Below, one piece after another: positions 16,133 to 24,539 of a stretch of DNA of 41,169 nucleotides. Origin of the DNA: Vulcanimicrobiota bacterium. GTDB lineage: Bacteria > Vulcanimicrobiota > Vulcanimicrobiia > Vulcanimicrobiales > Vulcanimicrobiaceae. Position 1 is the stretch's first letter; each line of letters opens with the position of its first letter. Both the position numbers and the translations under genes were made by a program. The stretch spans positions 20,038 through 61,206 of the forward strand of contig PLTN01000032.1 of NCBI GenBank assembly GCA_003164495.1. The letters are read 5' to 3'. Below the pieces are notes generated by a model. It had not been told where the DNA came from. It did no database searches and worked only from the letters and a program-made list of their open reading frames with translations.

Positions 16133-17446
16133 TTGAAACTACGACTAGCATCTCTCGCCGCAATCGTTGGGGCGATTGCGATGTGGAATGCATCACCTGC
16201 GGGCGCAGACCAAGTAGTGGCGCAAGCCGCCTCGCCTGCTCCGTCACCGTCCCCCACGGCTTCACCGCCGCCACATTTGCTCCAGGTTAGCGGATATGCT
16301 GACGCGGGCTACACCTCGGCCTCAATTGCGAGCGCGGTGGGATCCCCCGGCGGCTCGTTCATCACCGGGCGCGTGTTCGACGATCTGAACCAGCAGATCC
16401 AATTCCACAACTTCAACCTCCAAGTCGCGTACAACGGTCCCATCGGCGGTAAGGTCGAAGCGATCTTCGGTGACGACGCCAACGTCACGAACTCGTGGCC
16501 GAAGAGTCAGCTCGACGGCGCCCCGAGCCTCAACGGCACGGGTACCCCGTTGTCGGGTCCGTCGATCGATCTCACGCAGGCGTATCTGCAGTTGATCAGC
16601 GGCCAGTTCACCGGTATCGTCGGCCGATTCGAAACCCTGGCCGGCGCCGAAGTCATCGAGAGCCCGAGCGATCTCAACTTCTCGCGCTCGATTCTCTTCG
16701 GTTACGCGGTGCCGTTCACGCACACCGGCGGCCGTCTCACCTGGGCGATGAACTCGAACCTCTCGTTCGTGGTCGGCGCCAATAAGGGTTGGGACACCAG
16801 CGGCACGTTGAACGCACCGTCGAACAACTTCCCGCCGCCGTTCAACAACTTCGGCGGGGCCGCCGAACTCAACGACTCCAACGCGATCACCTTCGAAGGC
16901 GGCGCGATCTGGAATCCGAGCAAAGCCATCTCGGCGACCCTCGACGGCTATACCGGTCAAGTCGAAGAAGCCTATGCAATGGCAACCCCGGGTCTCTTCG
17001 TCGTTTCGCCGGCGCGCCCGAACAAGAGCCTCGTCGACCTCGTGGTCTCGTGGCAGGCAACGTCGGCTTTGAAGTTCGTCATCAACGGTGACTCCGGTCA
17101 GCAGACGAACTCGAACATTCTCAACGGTCCCGGCACCGCGATCATCGGTTACGGAACGGGAACGTGGAGTGGTCTGGCGGCTTACGCCAACTACGCGATC
17201 AACAGCCAGTGGAGCGCAACGCTTCGTGGTGAAGGCTTCGGCGATTACGGCGGTCTTCGGACCGGCGAGTCGATGCGTTGGGGTGAGGGCACGGCAACGC
17301 TGCAATATGCTCCGAACAACAACGTCATTCTGCGCGGCGAAATTCGCGGTGACAGAACGAACCAGCCGTTCTTCGTCGGAACCGGCGGGAACAGGTACTA
17401 CTCGAACGGTCAGTTCGGTATCGAAGCCATCGTCAAGTGGCCGTAG
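16133..17446 (+). CDS. Outer membrane beta-barrel (porin-like, BBP2 type) protein
   Basis: TTG 16133, preceded by an AAGGA ribosome site, gives 437 residues beginning with a textbook signal peptide (MKLRLASLAAIVGAIAMW, cleavage after AGA at about residue 25). A longer frame from GTG 16097 would spoil that signal. A Pro/Ser-rich linker (about 31-50) leads into a region of alternating aromatic and hydrophobic residues typical of transmembrane beta strands, ending in IVKWP. The overall pattern resembles putative beta-barrel porin-2 family proteins, which form outer membrane channels. It has its own promoter and intrinsic terminator, so it is monocistronic and likely well expressed. The beta-barrel call is solid; the transported substrate is unknown. 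Confidence 0.8.
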   Translation: MKLRLASLAAIVGAIAMWNASPAGADQVVAQAASPAPSPSPTASPPPHLLQVSGYADAGYTSASIASAVGSPGGSFITGRVFDDLNQQIQFHNFNLQVAYNGPIGGKVEAIFGDDANVTNSWPKSQLDGAPSLNGTGTPLSGPSIDLTQAYLQLISGQFTGIVGRFETLAGAEVIESPSDLNFSRSILFGYAVPFTHTGGRLTWAMNSNLSFVVGANKGWDTSGTLNAPSNNFPPPFNNFGGAAELNDSNAITFEGGAIWNPSKAISATLDGYTGQVEEAYAMATPGLFVVSPARPNKSLVDLVVSWQATSALKFVINGDSGQQTNSNILNGPGTAIIGYGTGTWSGLAAYANYAINSQWSATLRGEGFGDYGGLRTGESMRWGEGTATLQYAPNNNVILRGEIRGDRTNQPFFVGTGGNRYYSNGQFGIEAIVKWP

Positions 17447-17473
17447 ACCCGGACTGACGTAAAAGTCGTCATG

Positions 17474-17511
17474 CGCGCCTCGCAGATTCGTCTGCGGGGC
17501 GCGTTTGTTTT
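17474..17511 (+). terminator. Rho-independent terminator of the porin-like gene
   Basis: A 13-bp stem (17474-17486 with 17491-17503, one G-U pair) closes a TTCG loop and is followed by TTTGTTTT (17504-17511). It lies 28 bp past the porin stop codon. This is the clearest intrinsic terminator in the window. Confidence 0.93.
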
Positions 17512-17523
17512 GCACGGCGAGGA

Positions 17524-18552
17524 GTGGTGGCGGCATCGCCGAACGGCCGAGCGATGGCTCTGACGCTGCGGCGCAGCATCAGCCTCGCGGCGCTGATCGC
17601 GTTCTTGCTCGTCGCAGTAGCGGCCGGCGTGGCGATCGGTTCGGTGAATCTGCCGCTCTCGAGCGTGATCGGCGCGCTCGCGCACCCGCATGCCGGCGGG
17701 GACGTTGCCGCGATCGTGTGGGCATTGCGCTTGCCGCGGGTCACGATCGCGATGCTCGTCGGCGCGGCGCTCGGCGTGAGCGGAACGCTGCTGCAGAGCA
17801 TGTTGCGCAACGGTTTGGTCGATCCGTATCTCACCGGCGGTAGCGCCGGTGCCGCGTTCACCATCGCGATTGCGATCGCGCTCGGCGTTCCGTCGCCGTT
17901 CTACGCCGGACTTGCGTTTGCGGCGGCGCTCGCGACGACGGTCGGGGTGGCCGCGCTCGCGCGCCGCGGGCGCGGCGTTTCGCCGGAGCGCCTGATTCTG
18001 GCCGGCATCGCGGTGACGTCGCTGTTCGCCGGAATGACGACGCTCGTCATCATGCTCTCGCCGAGCGCGAGCGTGTCGCTCAGCATCTTGTCGTGGCTCG
18101 GCGGCTCGCTCACGGGTCACGGCTGGAACGATCTGGGGTGGGCCGCGGCGTACGCGGCGCTCGGGTTCGCGTTCGCGGCGGCGGTGGTGCCGGCGCTCAA
18201 CGCGATCCGCTTGGGTGACGCACGCGCCGTCGCGTTGGGCGTCGATCTCACGCGCACGCGCTGGCTCGCGCTGATCGCATCGTCGTTGCTCGTTGCCGCC
18301 GCGGTGAGCGTGAGCGGCGTGATCGGCTTCGTCGGGCTGATCGTGCCGCATCTCGCGCGCGCGATCTGCGGATCGGATACGCGCTGGACGGTGCCCGCGA
18401 GTATCCCGGCCGGCGCCGCGATCGTGGTGCTGGCCGACACGCTCGCGCGCTCGGCCGCGCCGCCGATCGAACTACCGATCGGGGTACTGCTGTCGCTGAT
18501 CGGTGTGCCGGTGTTTCTCTTCATCGCGTTTCGCCGCCGGCGCATTGCATGA
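17524..18552 (+). CDS. btuC: Vitamin B12 (or Fe-siderophore family) ABC transporter permease BtuC/FecCD
   Basis: 342 residues of mostly hydrophobic sequence with about nine to ten membrane helices, as in the FecCD/BtuC family. The family block GVSGTLLQ...RN.L.DPYL.G.SAGA is clear near residues 85-120, and the C-terminal GVIGFVGLIVPHLAR block follows near 263-277. The permease forms the channel that works with BtuD and the periplasmic binding protein. The start is uncertain (GTG 17524 or ATG 17554; neither has a well-spaced Shine-Dalgarno). It overlaps btuD by 4 nt (ATGA). Assignment to B12 rather than iron rests on the nearby cobalamin riboswitch and BtuF-like gene. Confidence 0.88.
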   Translation: MVAASPNGRAMALTLRRSISLAALIAFLLVAVAAGVAIGSVNLPLSSVIGALAHPHAGGDVAAIVWALRLPRVTIAMLVGAALGVSGTLLQSMLRNGLVDPYLTGGSAGAAFTIAIAIALGVPSPFYAGLAFAAALATTVGVAALARRGRGVSPERLILAGIAVTSLFAGMTTLVIMLSPSASVSLSILSWLGGSLTGHGWNDLGWAAAYAALGFAFAAAVVPALNAIRLGDARAVALGVDLTRTRWLALIASSLLVAAAVSVSGVIGFVGLIVPHLARAICGSDTRWTVPASIPAGAAIVVLADTLARSAAPPIELPIGVLLSLIGVPVFLFIAFRRRRIA

Positions 18553-19349
18553 TCGACGCGCGCGGGCTGGTGCTCGGATACGAGGGCCGCATCGTGCTGC
18601 GCGATGTCGAGCTGATGCTGCGGCCGCACGAGCTGGTGGCGATCGTCGGGCCCAACGGGTCGGGCAAGTCGACGCTGTTACGCGCCCTAGCCGGATCGCT
18701 CGTGCCGATCGAGGGGCGCGTGACGGTCGACGGTGCGCTCGTGCACGGGCTCTCACCGGCCGAGCGTGCCCGCCGCGTGGCGCTCGTCGCGGCCGAAGAA
18801 TATGCCGACGGCGACGTAACGGTGCGGGATGCGGTAGCCATGGGCCGGCTCTCGCATCGTCCATGGTGGCAATGGAACGGGCCCCCGGAAGACGAGGCGA
18901 TCGTGGAGGCGGCGCTCGAGCGCGTCAACCTCGTGCCCTTTGGTGAACGTCTGCTGGACACGCTTTCGAGCGGCGAGCGACAGCGCGTCTGGATCGCAAC
19001 GGCGCTTGCGCAGCAAACGCCCACGTTGCTCTTCGACGAACCGACGAGCCATTTGGATTTGGGCGGTGCGTACGCCACGCTCGACATCTTGCGCGGCCTC
19101 GTTGCCGAAGGGGCGGCGATCGCGGTCGTGCTGCACGATCTGAATCTCGCGGTTGCCTCCGTCGACCGCATCGTGCTCGTCGGTGACGGCACGGTGCTGG
19201 CCGACGGACCCGTCGAATCGGTGTTTCGCGCCGATTTGCTGACGCGCGCGTACGGTGCGGAGATCGCGGTCGGCCGCACCGATGACGGCACGATGGTGGC
19301 GATGCCGCGCCGGCGCGTGCGCTTAGCGCGTGGCGAGTTCCAGTTGTAG
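18549..19349 (+). CDS. btuD: Vitamin B12 ABC transporter ATP-binding protein BtuD
   Basis: 266 residues, normal for the family. Walker A GPNGSGKST is at 34-42, the ABC signature LSSGE at 139-143, Walker B LLFDEP at 160-165 and the switch histidine His196. The position usually occupied by the Q-loop glutamine (VPQ in relatives) reads VAA (80-82), an unusual substitution followed by Glu83. It drives cobalamin import with BtuC. It starts inside the end of btuC, so the two are translationally coupled. Its 3' end overlaps the convergent TonB-receptor gene by 27 bp. Confidence 0.88.
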   Translation: MIDARGLVLGYEGRIVLRDVELMLRPHELVAIVGPNGSGKSTLLRALAGSLVPIEGRVTVDGALVHGLSPAERARRVALVAAEEYADGDVTVRDAVAMGRLSHRPWWQWNGPPEDEAIVEAALERVNLVPFGERLLDTLSSGERQRVWIATALAQQTPTLLFDEPTSHLDLGGAYATLDILRGLVAEGAAIAVVLHDLNLAVASVDRIVLVGDGTVLADGPVESVFRADLLTRAYGAEIAVGRTDDGTMVAMPRRRVRLARGEFQL

Positions 19350-21257
19350 CGTCCGGCCGGGGGCCGGGTAACCGAAGATCGGCGCGTAGCCTTGGTTGGT
19401 GAGATTCATGATGCGGGCGGAAATGATCGCGGATTTGGCGATGCGGTAGCGGATGAACGCGTCGGCGGTGGTGTAGGCGTCGTACGGATCAGCCAACGAC
19501 GGGCCGCCGCCGAGGTTGGGGACGTCGGGCGATGAGCCGACGATGCGCAGGTGCGCACCGAACGCGAGCGAGCCGGCATCGAACGGGCGCTCGATGCCCA
19601 GCGTCGCGATGATCGGCGGCGTGCTCGGTAGCCGCACGCCGGTCGATGTGTCGATCGCGCGGTAGAGATTCGTCAGGCTCGCCGACAGACGGAGCCCGGC
19701 GAGCGGCGGCGCGGCAACGGTGATCTGCAAGCCGTTCACCGACACGCGCGAGGCGTTGAACGGAAGGAACGTCGCCGGGTCGAGCACGATCAAGTTCGAT
19801 CCGTCGCGGCCGAAGTAGCCGAACGAAACGCCGCCCGCGACGTGCGGGAACGACAGCGTCGTATCGTAGTTGGAGAGTTTCTCCGGCAGTAAGCTTGGAT
19901 TCGAGAAGCCCGGGTAGTAGAGATCGACGAGCGTCGGAACGCGGAACGATTCGCTGACGTTGCCGGTGAGTTGTGCGACGCCCAGCTTCACGCGCGTTCC
20001 GAACGACGGTGCGACCACGCTGCCGGCCGGCGCGTCGTGCTCGCCGCGGACGCCGAAGATGAGCCGCAGGGCGGAACTCACGTTGTAGCCGGCTTGCGCA
20101 TACGCCGCCGCTTGCGATTGCGCCGCGCCGACCGCACCTTGCGGCGGCGTCGACGGCGGGAACGTGAGCAGCGCGCTTTCGCGCGCCAGGTCGACGCCGG
20201 TTACGAGGTCGCTGTTCGCAGCCGACATCGTGTAGCGCAGCGACACCTGCGAGCGTCCGTCGAAGGTGTCTTGTTCGCCGAAACCCGGACCGCCGCCGGT
20301 GAGGTCGGCGAGGGTGTCCGCATATTTTAGCTTTTGTCCGACGCTGGAGAGCGTGAGATCGAGGGTGCCGTTGCCGGCGGTGTGCGAGAGGTCGAGCAGG
20401 CCGTCGGTGCGGTTCGTAGCTTGCTGAGCGTAGGGCGTCAGGAACGACAGTCCGCCCGGGACGCCGACATCGATCGCGTTATCGCCCGCTGCGAGGCGGG
20501 CCGTCCAACCGGCGCCGAGCTGCGCGAGATACGAGATGCGAGCGACGGTTTGCTGCGCGGCATCGTTGACACGCGTTCCCGCCGGCGTCGCGTTTCCGCC
20601 GGTGTAGTTGAATGCCGGATAGTCGAAGATGTTCGTCGCGGTGTGGCGTTCGAACGAAACGGCGAGGCCGCCCACGCCGGCTTGCGCGGCGACGTCTTGG
20701 TTGCCGTAGGTGGCATCGGAATAGCGCAGGTACGGTTGCGCTTTGACCGCGGTGATGATGTTGATCACGCCGCCCGTCGCGCCGCTGCCGTAGAGCGTCG
20801 AGCTGCCGCTTTCCACCACCTCGATCCGCTCCACGCCGATCGTCGAGAGCGAACCGAGATCGACGATACCGTTGGAACCGGTCGCGATCGGCATGCCGTC
20901 CTGCAAGATGAGGGTTTGGGCCGACGTCGTGCCGCGAATGCCGTAATTGTTCTGCCCGCCGAATGGGCCGTATGAAAAGATGTCGACGCCCGGAACGTTG
21001 GCCAGCGCATCGCCGATGGTGAGCGAGCCGAACGCCTCGATCGTGCTGCGATCGACGACGAAGGTGGGATGGGTGGTGTTCGCAATCGGCTCGTTGTGCC
21101 GGTCGCTCGTCGTCACGTTGCCGATCTCGGGCAGCGCCGATGCGGACGGGGCGGGGGCCGGCGCCGTTTGCGCAGCGGCGAGTGACGGCGCGCAGAAAAG
21201 CGCAACGCCGAGGACACACGGCGCCAGAAGCGCACGCGTGCGTTGAAGGGAAACCAT
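19323..21257 (-). CDS. btuB: TonB-dependent outer membrane receptor, cobalamin (BtuB-like)
   Basis: ATG 21257 gives 644 residues (TTG 21269 also in frame). It has a signal peptide (about 1-30), a Pro/Ala-rich spacer, a plug domain (about 60-170) with VPGVDI, IRGTTSAQTLILQDG and VERIEVVESG.STLYGSGA.GGVINI blocks, then a barrel of about 470 residues. This is the TonB-dependent receptor family, which uses proton-motive force via TonB to pull ligands across the outer membrane. The upstream cobalamin riboswitch and adjacent btuCD/btuF genes support B12 as ligand. The C-terminus ends LELATR rather than the usual aromatic residue. A ribosome site AAAAGG lies 12 nt before ATG 21257. Confidence 0.9.
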   Translation of the reverse strand: MVSLQRTRALLAPCVLGVALFCAPSLAAAQTAPAPAPSASALPEIGNVTTSDRHNEPIANTTHPTFVVDRSTIEAFGSLTIGDALANVPGVDIFSYGPFGGQNNYGIRGTTSAQTLILQDGMPIATGSNGIVDLGSLSTIGVERIEVVESGSSTLYGSGATGGVINIITAVKAQPYLRYSDATYGNQDVAAQAGVGGLAVSFERHTATNIFDYPAFNYTGGNATPAGTRVNDAAQQTVARISYLAQLGAGWTARLAAGDNAIDVGVPGGLSFLTPYAQQATNRTDGLLDLSHTAGNGTLDLTLSSVGQKLKYADTLADLTGGGPGFGEQDTFDGRSQVSLRYTMSAANSDLVTGVDLARESALLTFPPSTPPQGAVGAAQSQAAAYAQAGYNVSSALRLIFGVRGEHDAPAGSVVAPSFGTRVKLGVAQLTGNVSESFRVPTLVDLYYPGFSNPSLLPEKLSNYDTTLSFPHVAGGVSFGYFGRDGSNLIVLDPATFLPFNASRVSVNGLQITVAAPPLAGLRLSASLTNLYRAIDTSTGVRLPSTPPIIATLGIERPFDAGSLAFGAHLRIVGSSPDVPNLGGGPSLADPYDAYTTADAFIRYRIAKSAIISARIMNLTNQGYAPIFGYPAPGRTLQLELATR

Positions 21258-21302
21258 GACCGATACCAACCTTTTCGCGAGGCGGAAGTGCAGTTGTTAC
21301 TC

Positions 21303-21480
21303 GCGGGCTCGGTATCCTGACTTGCGGATCGGTGCCCTTTGCCGGTGCCTTCCCCCGACGAATCGGAGTGACGTGCCGGCGGCTCCCCGCATACAGTGGC
21401 GCGACCGTGCCGGATTCGAACCGGCTTCCCGTTCACGCGAGTACGGCCCGAGTTGTGCGGCGCAGGCCCGGCGACCTGCC
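21303..21480 (-). promoter_or_regulatory. Cobalamin (B12) riboswitch
   Basis: On the minus strand, upstream of the TonB receptor, the conserved blocks occur in order: GGGAAGCCGGT, GAATCCGGCACGGTC, the B12 box CGCCACTGT, GGGGAGCC, TCACT, GGGGGAAGGC and finally AAGTCAGGATACC. This is the standard adenosylcobalamin riboswitch layout. Between its 3' end and the start codon, a 6-bp hairpin CGCGAG/CTCGCG precedes the AAAAGG ribosome site, which suggests control at translation initiation. The outer limits are approximate. The 5' end nearly touches the divergent btuF start at 21498. Confidence 0.93.
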
Positions 21481-21497
21481 CGGCGTATCGCCTGCGA

Positions 21498-22334
21498 GTG
21501 TCCTTCGTACGCGCTTTTGTGCTTGCCGCAGCGCTCGCGATCGCCGGTTGCGCATCGTCCGCGCCGCCGCGCGTCGACCTCCCGCGCCGTATCGTTTCGC
21601 TGATGCCGTCGCTGACCGAAGACTTGTTTGCGATCGGTGCCGGTCCGATGGTCGTGGGCGTTTCGCAGTACACCGATTACCCGAAGGCCGCTGCGTCGTT
21701 ACCGGTCGTCGCGAGTTTTGCGTCCGCCGATGTGGAGCGGATCGTGCGCTTGCGACCCGACGTCGTCGTCGGCATCCCGGCGCAATCCGCGCCGGCTGCC
21801 GAGGTCCGCAAGTCCGGCATTCGCACCGTGCTGCTCAACGACGACACGTTCGATGATATCTTCGGCGACATCGAAGCGTTGGGCTTGCTCACCGGACGCG
21901 ACGATGCGGCGCACGAACTCACCGACCGCTTGCGCGGCCGCACGACCGCATTGATGCGGACGGTGCTCAAGCGAGCGGCACCGCTGCGCGCGTTCGTGGT
22001 GTTGGGGACGGCCCCCATCTTCACGGTCGGCAAGGGATCATACGTTGCCAAGCTCGTCGAACTCGCCGGCGGAGTCAACGCGGCGCATCTGCAGGTTGCC
22101 TACGGGGCCTATAGTGCCGAATCGCTGATCGCGATGCAACCCGACGTGCTGATTGCTGATCCGACGGTACAGTTGCAATCCGTGCTCGATCGGCCCCCGT
22201 GGAACGCGCTGCGCGCCGTCCGCGAGCATCGGATCGCCTATCTCCCGGACCCGGCGATCCTCGAGCGACCCGGTCCCCGCTACAACGACGGACTCGCATG
22301 GCTGATCCGGATCTTCAACAGAACCCACGTCTGA
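21498..22334 (+). CDS. btuF: Cobalamin-binding lipoprotein BtuF (periplasmic binding protein)
   Basis: GTG 21498 gives 278 residues with a lipoprotein signal ending IAGC (Cys18). The frame extends upstream to 21396, but that part is the riboswitch read in antisense and was not accepted. The body is a class III periplasmic binding protein: RRIVSLMPSLTEDLFAIGAG near the N-terminus, LRPDVVVG around 90-97, a long connecting helix and a C-terminal lobe with QPDVLIADP. Such proteins deliver B12 or siderophores to BtuCD. No clear Shine-Dalgarno precedes GTG 21498. The 3' end overlaps hflX by 37 nt. Confidence 0.88.
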   Translation: MSFVRAFVLAAALAIAGCASSAPPRVDLPRRIVSLMPSLTEDLFAIGAGPMVVGVSQYTDYPKAAASLPVVASFASADVERIVRLRPDVVVGIPAQSAPAAEVRKSGIRTVLLNDDTFDDIFGDIEALGLLTGRDDAAHELTDRLRGRTTALMRTVLKRAAPLRAFVVLGTAPIFTVGKGSYVAKLVELAGGVNAAHLQVAYGAYSAESLIAMQPDVLIADPTVQLQSVLDRPPWNALRAVREHRIAYLPDPAILERPGPRYNDGLAWLIRIFNRTHV

Positions 22335-23425
22335 ATACGGTCGCGCCGCGCCCGCAGCGGGCGCTCCTCGTCGCTGTCGACCTAAGCGATCGCGCGGCGC
22401 CGCTCGCGCCGGAGTTCGCGGAGTTTGCCGCGCTTGCGCGCGCTACCGGCGTCGTGATCGTGGGCGAGGTGATCCAGAAGTTGCCGCACGTCGATCCGGT
22501 GACACTGGTCGGCAGCGGCAAGGCGCGTGAGATCGCGGAGCGCGCGAAAGAACTCGACGCCGACGTGCTGATGGTGTTCAACGACCTGCGTCCGCGTCAG
22601 CGGATCAACCTCGAAAAGGCCGTGCCGCTGCCGATCGTCGACCGAACGATGCTGATCCTCGACATCTTCGCGCAGCACGCGCGTTCGCGCGAGGGGCAAT
22701 TGCAAGTCGAACTCGCGCAATTGCGCTACCGTCAATCGAACCTGATCGGTTCGGGCATCGCGCTCTCGCGACTCGGCGGCGGCGTCGGCACGCGCGGGCC
22801 GGGTGAAACGAAGCTCGAAGTCGACCGCCGCAAGATCGCCGCGCGCGTCACGTTGCTCGGCCGTCAGCTCGACGAAGTGCGCAAACAGCGCGCGACCCGG
22901 CGCTCCGGCGGCGGCCGCGATCCGTACGTCGCACTGGTCGGGTACACGAACGTCGGCAAATCGTCGCTGCTCAACCGGCTGGCCGGAACCGGCGGTAACG
23001 CGTTCGTCGCCGATCAGCCGTTTGCGACGCTCGATCCGACGTTGCGCCGCGTCTACATCGGCGAGGGCCGGAGCATCCGCCTCGCCGATACCGTGGGGTT
23101 CATCACCGCGTTGCCGAAGGAGCTGATCAACGCGTTCCGCGCAACGCTCGAAGAGCTCGACGTCGCCGACATCTTACTGCACGTCGTCGACGCATCGAAT
23201 CCGGATTGGCCGCGCCAGCGCGCAAGCGTGGAAACGATTCTCGGCGAACTGCACCTCGCGGACAAGACGACGCTGCTCGTGTGCAACAAGATCGACCGCC
23301 TCGATGACGCCGCGCGCGCGGCATTGCCGCCGGACGCGATCCTCGTGAGCGCAACGGCCAACGACGGCATCGATCGCCTGCGGGCGGCGATCGTCGCGCG
23401 TCTGGATACCCTGCGTTCGGCCTGA
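22298..23425 (+). CDS. hflX: Ribosome-associated GTPase HflX
   Basis: ATG 22298 gives 375 residues. The N-terminal HflX domain (about 1-205) includes the signature GGVGTRGPGETKLEVDRR (161-178). The GTPase core follows with G1 GYTNVGKS (215-222), G3 DTVG (264-267), G4 NKID (330-333) and G5 SA (351-352). HflX binds and splits stalled ribosomes, notably during heat stress. The start lies 37 nt inside btuF; no good in-frame start exists downstream before the conserved region, so the overlap is probably real. The gene's end overlaps the protease start by one base (TGATG). Confidence 0.94.
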   Translation: MADPDLQQNPRLNTVAPRPQRALLVAVDLSDRAAPLAPEFAEFAALARATGVVIVGEVIQKLPHVDPVTLVGSGKAREIAERAKELDADVLMVFNDLRPRQRINLEKAVPLPIVDRTMLILDIFAQHARSREGQLQVELAQLRYRQSNLIGSGIALSRLGGGVGTRGPGETKLEVDRRKIAARVTLLGRQLDEVRKQRATRRSGGGRDPYVALVGYTNVGKSSLLNRLAGTGGNAFVADQPFATLDPTLRRVYIGEGRSIRLADTVGFITALPKELINAFRATLEELDVADILLHVVDASNPDWPRQRASVETILGELHLADKTTLLVCNKIDRLDDAARAALPPDAILVSATANDGIDRLRAAIVARLDTLRSA

Positions 23426-24135
23426 TGCTGCTGCTGCGCCGCCTCGCGCTCCTCACGATCGTTGCGCTGACGGCGTGCGCGCACGGCACGCAGTCCGGGG
23501 CCGGCTCACCCGAACCGTACACGCAACTCTACCAGCGGCTGCATCCGTCGGTCGTGCTGATCACGATGCAGATTCCGGCCGACGATCCCAAGCGGAAGGG
23601 CAAGTGGGACGAAGCCTACGGCAGCGGGGCGATCATCGAGAGCGGCGCGTGGGGCTCGCGCATTCTCACCGACGCGCACGTGGTGGCCGATGCGCGCGAC
23701 CTGCGCGCCAGGATGGGTGACACGGGCAAGGCGGTGCCGTTGCGCGTCGTGGCGGTCAGCGACGATGACGACGATCTCGCGTTACTCCAGATCCCGACCC
23801 CCAACCTCAAACCCATCACCTTGGGCGACATGTCGGCGGTGGTCGCCGGTCGCGACGTCGGCGTGCTCGGGTATCCGATTCCCGATGCGTTCGAAGACGA
23901 GCACCTCGACACCGTCGTTTCCTTGTATACCGGCCGCATCGCGAGCGTGCGCAACGGCGCGATCGAGATCGACGTGCCGATCATTCCGGGCGAATCGGGC
24001 GGCCCGGTCTTCGATGCGGCGACCGGCAACGTGATCGGTCTCGCCGAGTCGCGTTTCGACGACGAGCGCGCGATCGGGTTCGCGACGCCGGTCGACGTCA
24101 TCGCGCGCTTCTTGGCAGCGCATCAACGCAAGTAA
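23425..24135 (+). CDS. Trypsin-like (HtrA-type) serine protease lipoprotein without PDZ domain
   Basis: 236 residues. The signal peptide ends in lipobox LTAC (Cys18), indicating a membrane-anchored periplasmic protein. The catalytic triad of the S1C/trypsin-like family is visible: His85 in TDAHVV, Asp117 in DDDLALLQI and Ser191 in PGESGGPVF. The length leaves room only for the protease domain; the PDZ domains of DegP/DegS are absent. It is translationally coupled to hflX, and both could serve protein quality control, though that link is inference. The substrate is unknown. Confidence 0.88.
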   Translation: MLLLRRLALLTIVALTACAHGTQSGAGSPEPYTQLYQRLHPSVVLITMQIPADDPKRKGKWDEAYGSGAIIESGAWGSRILTDAHVVADARDLRARMGDTGKAVPLRVVAVSDDDDDLALLQIPTPNLKPITLGDMSAVVAGRDVGVLGYPIPDAFEDEHLDTVVSLYTGRIASVRNGAIEIDVPIIPGESGGPVFDAATGNVIGLAESRFDDERAIGFATPVDVIARFLAAHQRK

Positions 24136-24139
24136 TCAC

Positions 24140-24159
24140 CTGCTTGTATAGCTAAGCAG
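24140..24159. terminator. Weak hairpin between convergent genes
   Basis: CTGCTT/AAGCAG with an 8-nt loop lies in the 34-bp gap between the protease gene (plus) and the small lipoprotein gene (minus). There is no T-tract, so termination here is only a possibility. Confidence 0.3.
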
Positions 24160-24169
24160 CCCGGCCGAA

Positions 24170-24535
24170 TCAACGGTCGAGCGAGGAGGGCAGTCCAATG
24201 ACGCCCGCGTCGGCCCCGCTATCCTGGAGCACCGTGACCTGGCCCGTATAGCTCTTCCAGCCCACCGCGGAGATCGTGATCGTATGCGCGCCGAGCGGCA
24301 CGTTGCGCAACGCGAACGCGCCTTTGTCGATGGCCGCGGTGACGGCAACAATGTTCCCGATCGTTATCGTCGCACCGGAAATCGGCTGCAAGGACTGGGT
24401 GTCCACGACGCGTCCCGTGACCGTCCCATAGCCGGATGCGCCCATTCCGTTCGGGCCGAGTGTGCACGCCGCGAGCGCGCAGGCGGCGAGTCCGAGGGCG
24501 AAGGCGCTGCGCACCCGTTTCGTGAAGTTTTTCAC
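24170..24535 (-). CDS. Small lipoprotein with carboxypeptidase-regulatory-like (CarboxypepD_reg) domain
   Basis: GTG 24535 gives 121 residues. The signal ends at lipobox LAAC (Cys24). The mature part (about 38-112) has the pattern GTVTGRVVD, PISGATITIG, ..GAFALRNVPLGAHTITISAVGW.SYTG, which is the beta-sandwich of carboxypeptidase regulatory-like domains often found on surface lipoproteins. A structural or binding role is more likely than enzymatic. Its start codon is only 4 nt from the start of nuoA on the other strand, so the nuo promoter probably lies inside this gene and its own promoter inside nuoA. Confidence 0.75.
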   Translation of the reverse strand: MKNFTKRVRSAFALGLAACALAACTLGPNGMGASGYGTVTGRVVDTQSLQPISGATITIGNIVAVTAAIDKGAFALRNVPLGAHTITISAVGWKSYTGQVTVLQDSGADAGVIGLPSSLDR

Positions 24536-24539
24536 ATCT

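Noticed and set aside
21400-21440. Possible tRNA: a GGTTCGAATCC-type T-arm sequence
   Set aside because: No acceptor, D-arm or anticodon arm surrounds it. It is the conserved hairpin of the cobalamin riboswitch, directly followed by the B12 box.
21396-21497. N-terminal extension of BtuF
   Set aside because: This stretch is the cobalamin riboswitch of the opposite strand; the lipoprotein signal starts at GTG 21498.
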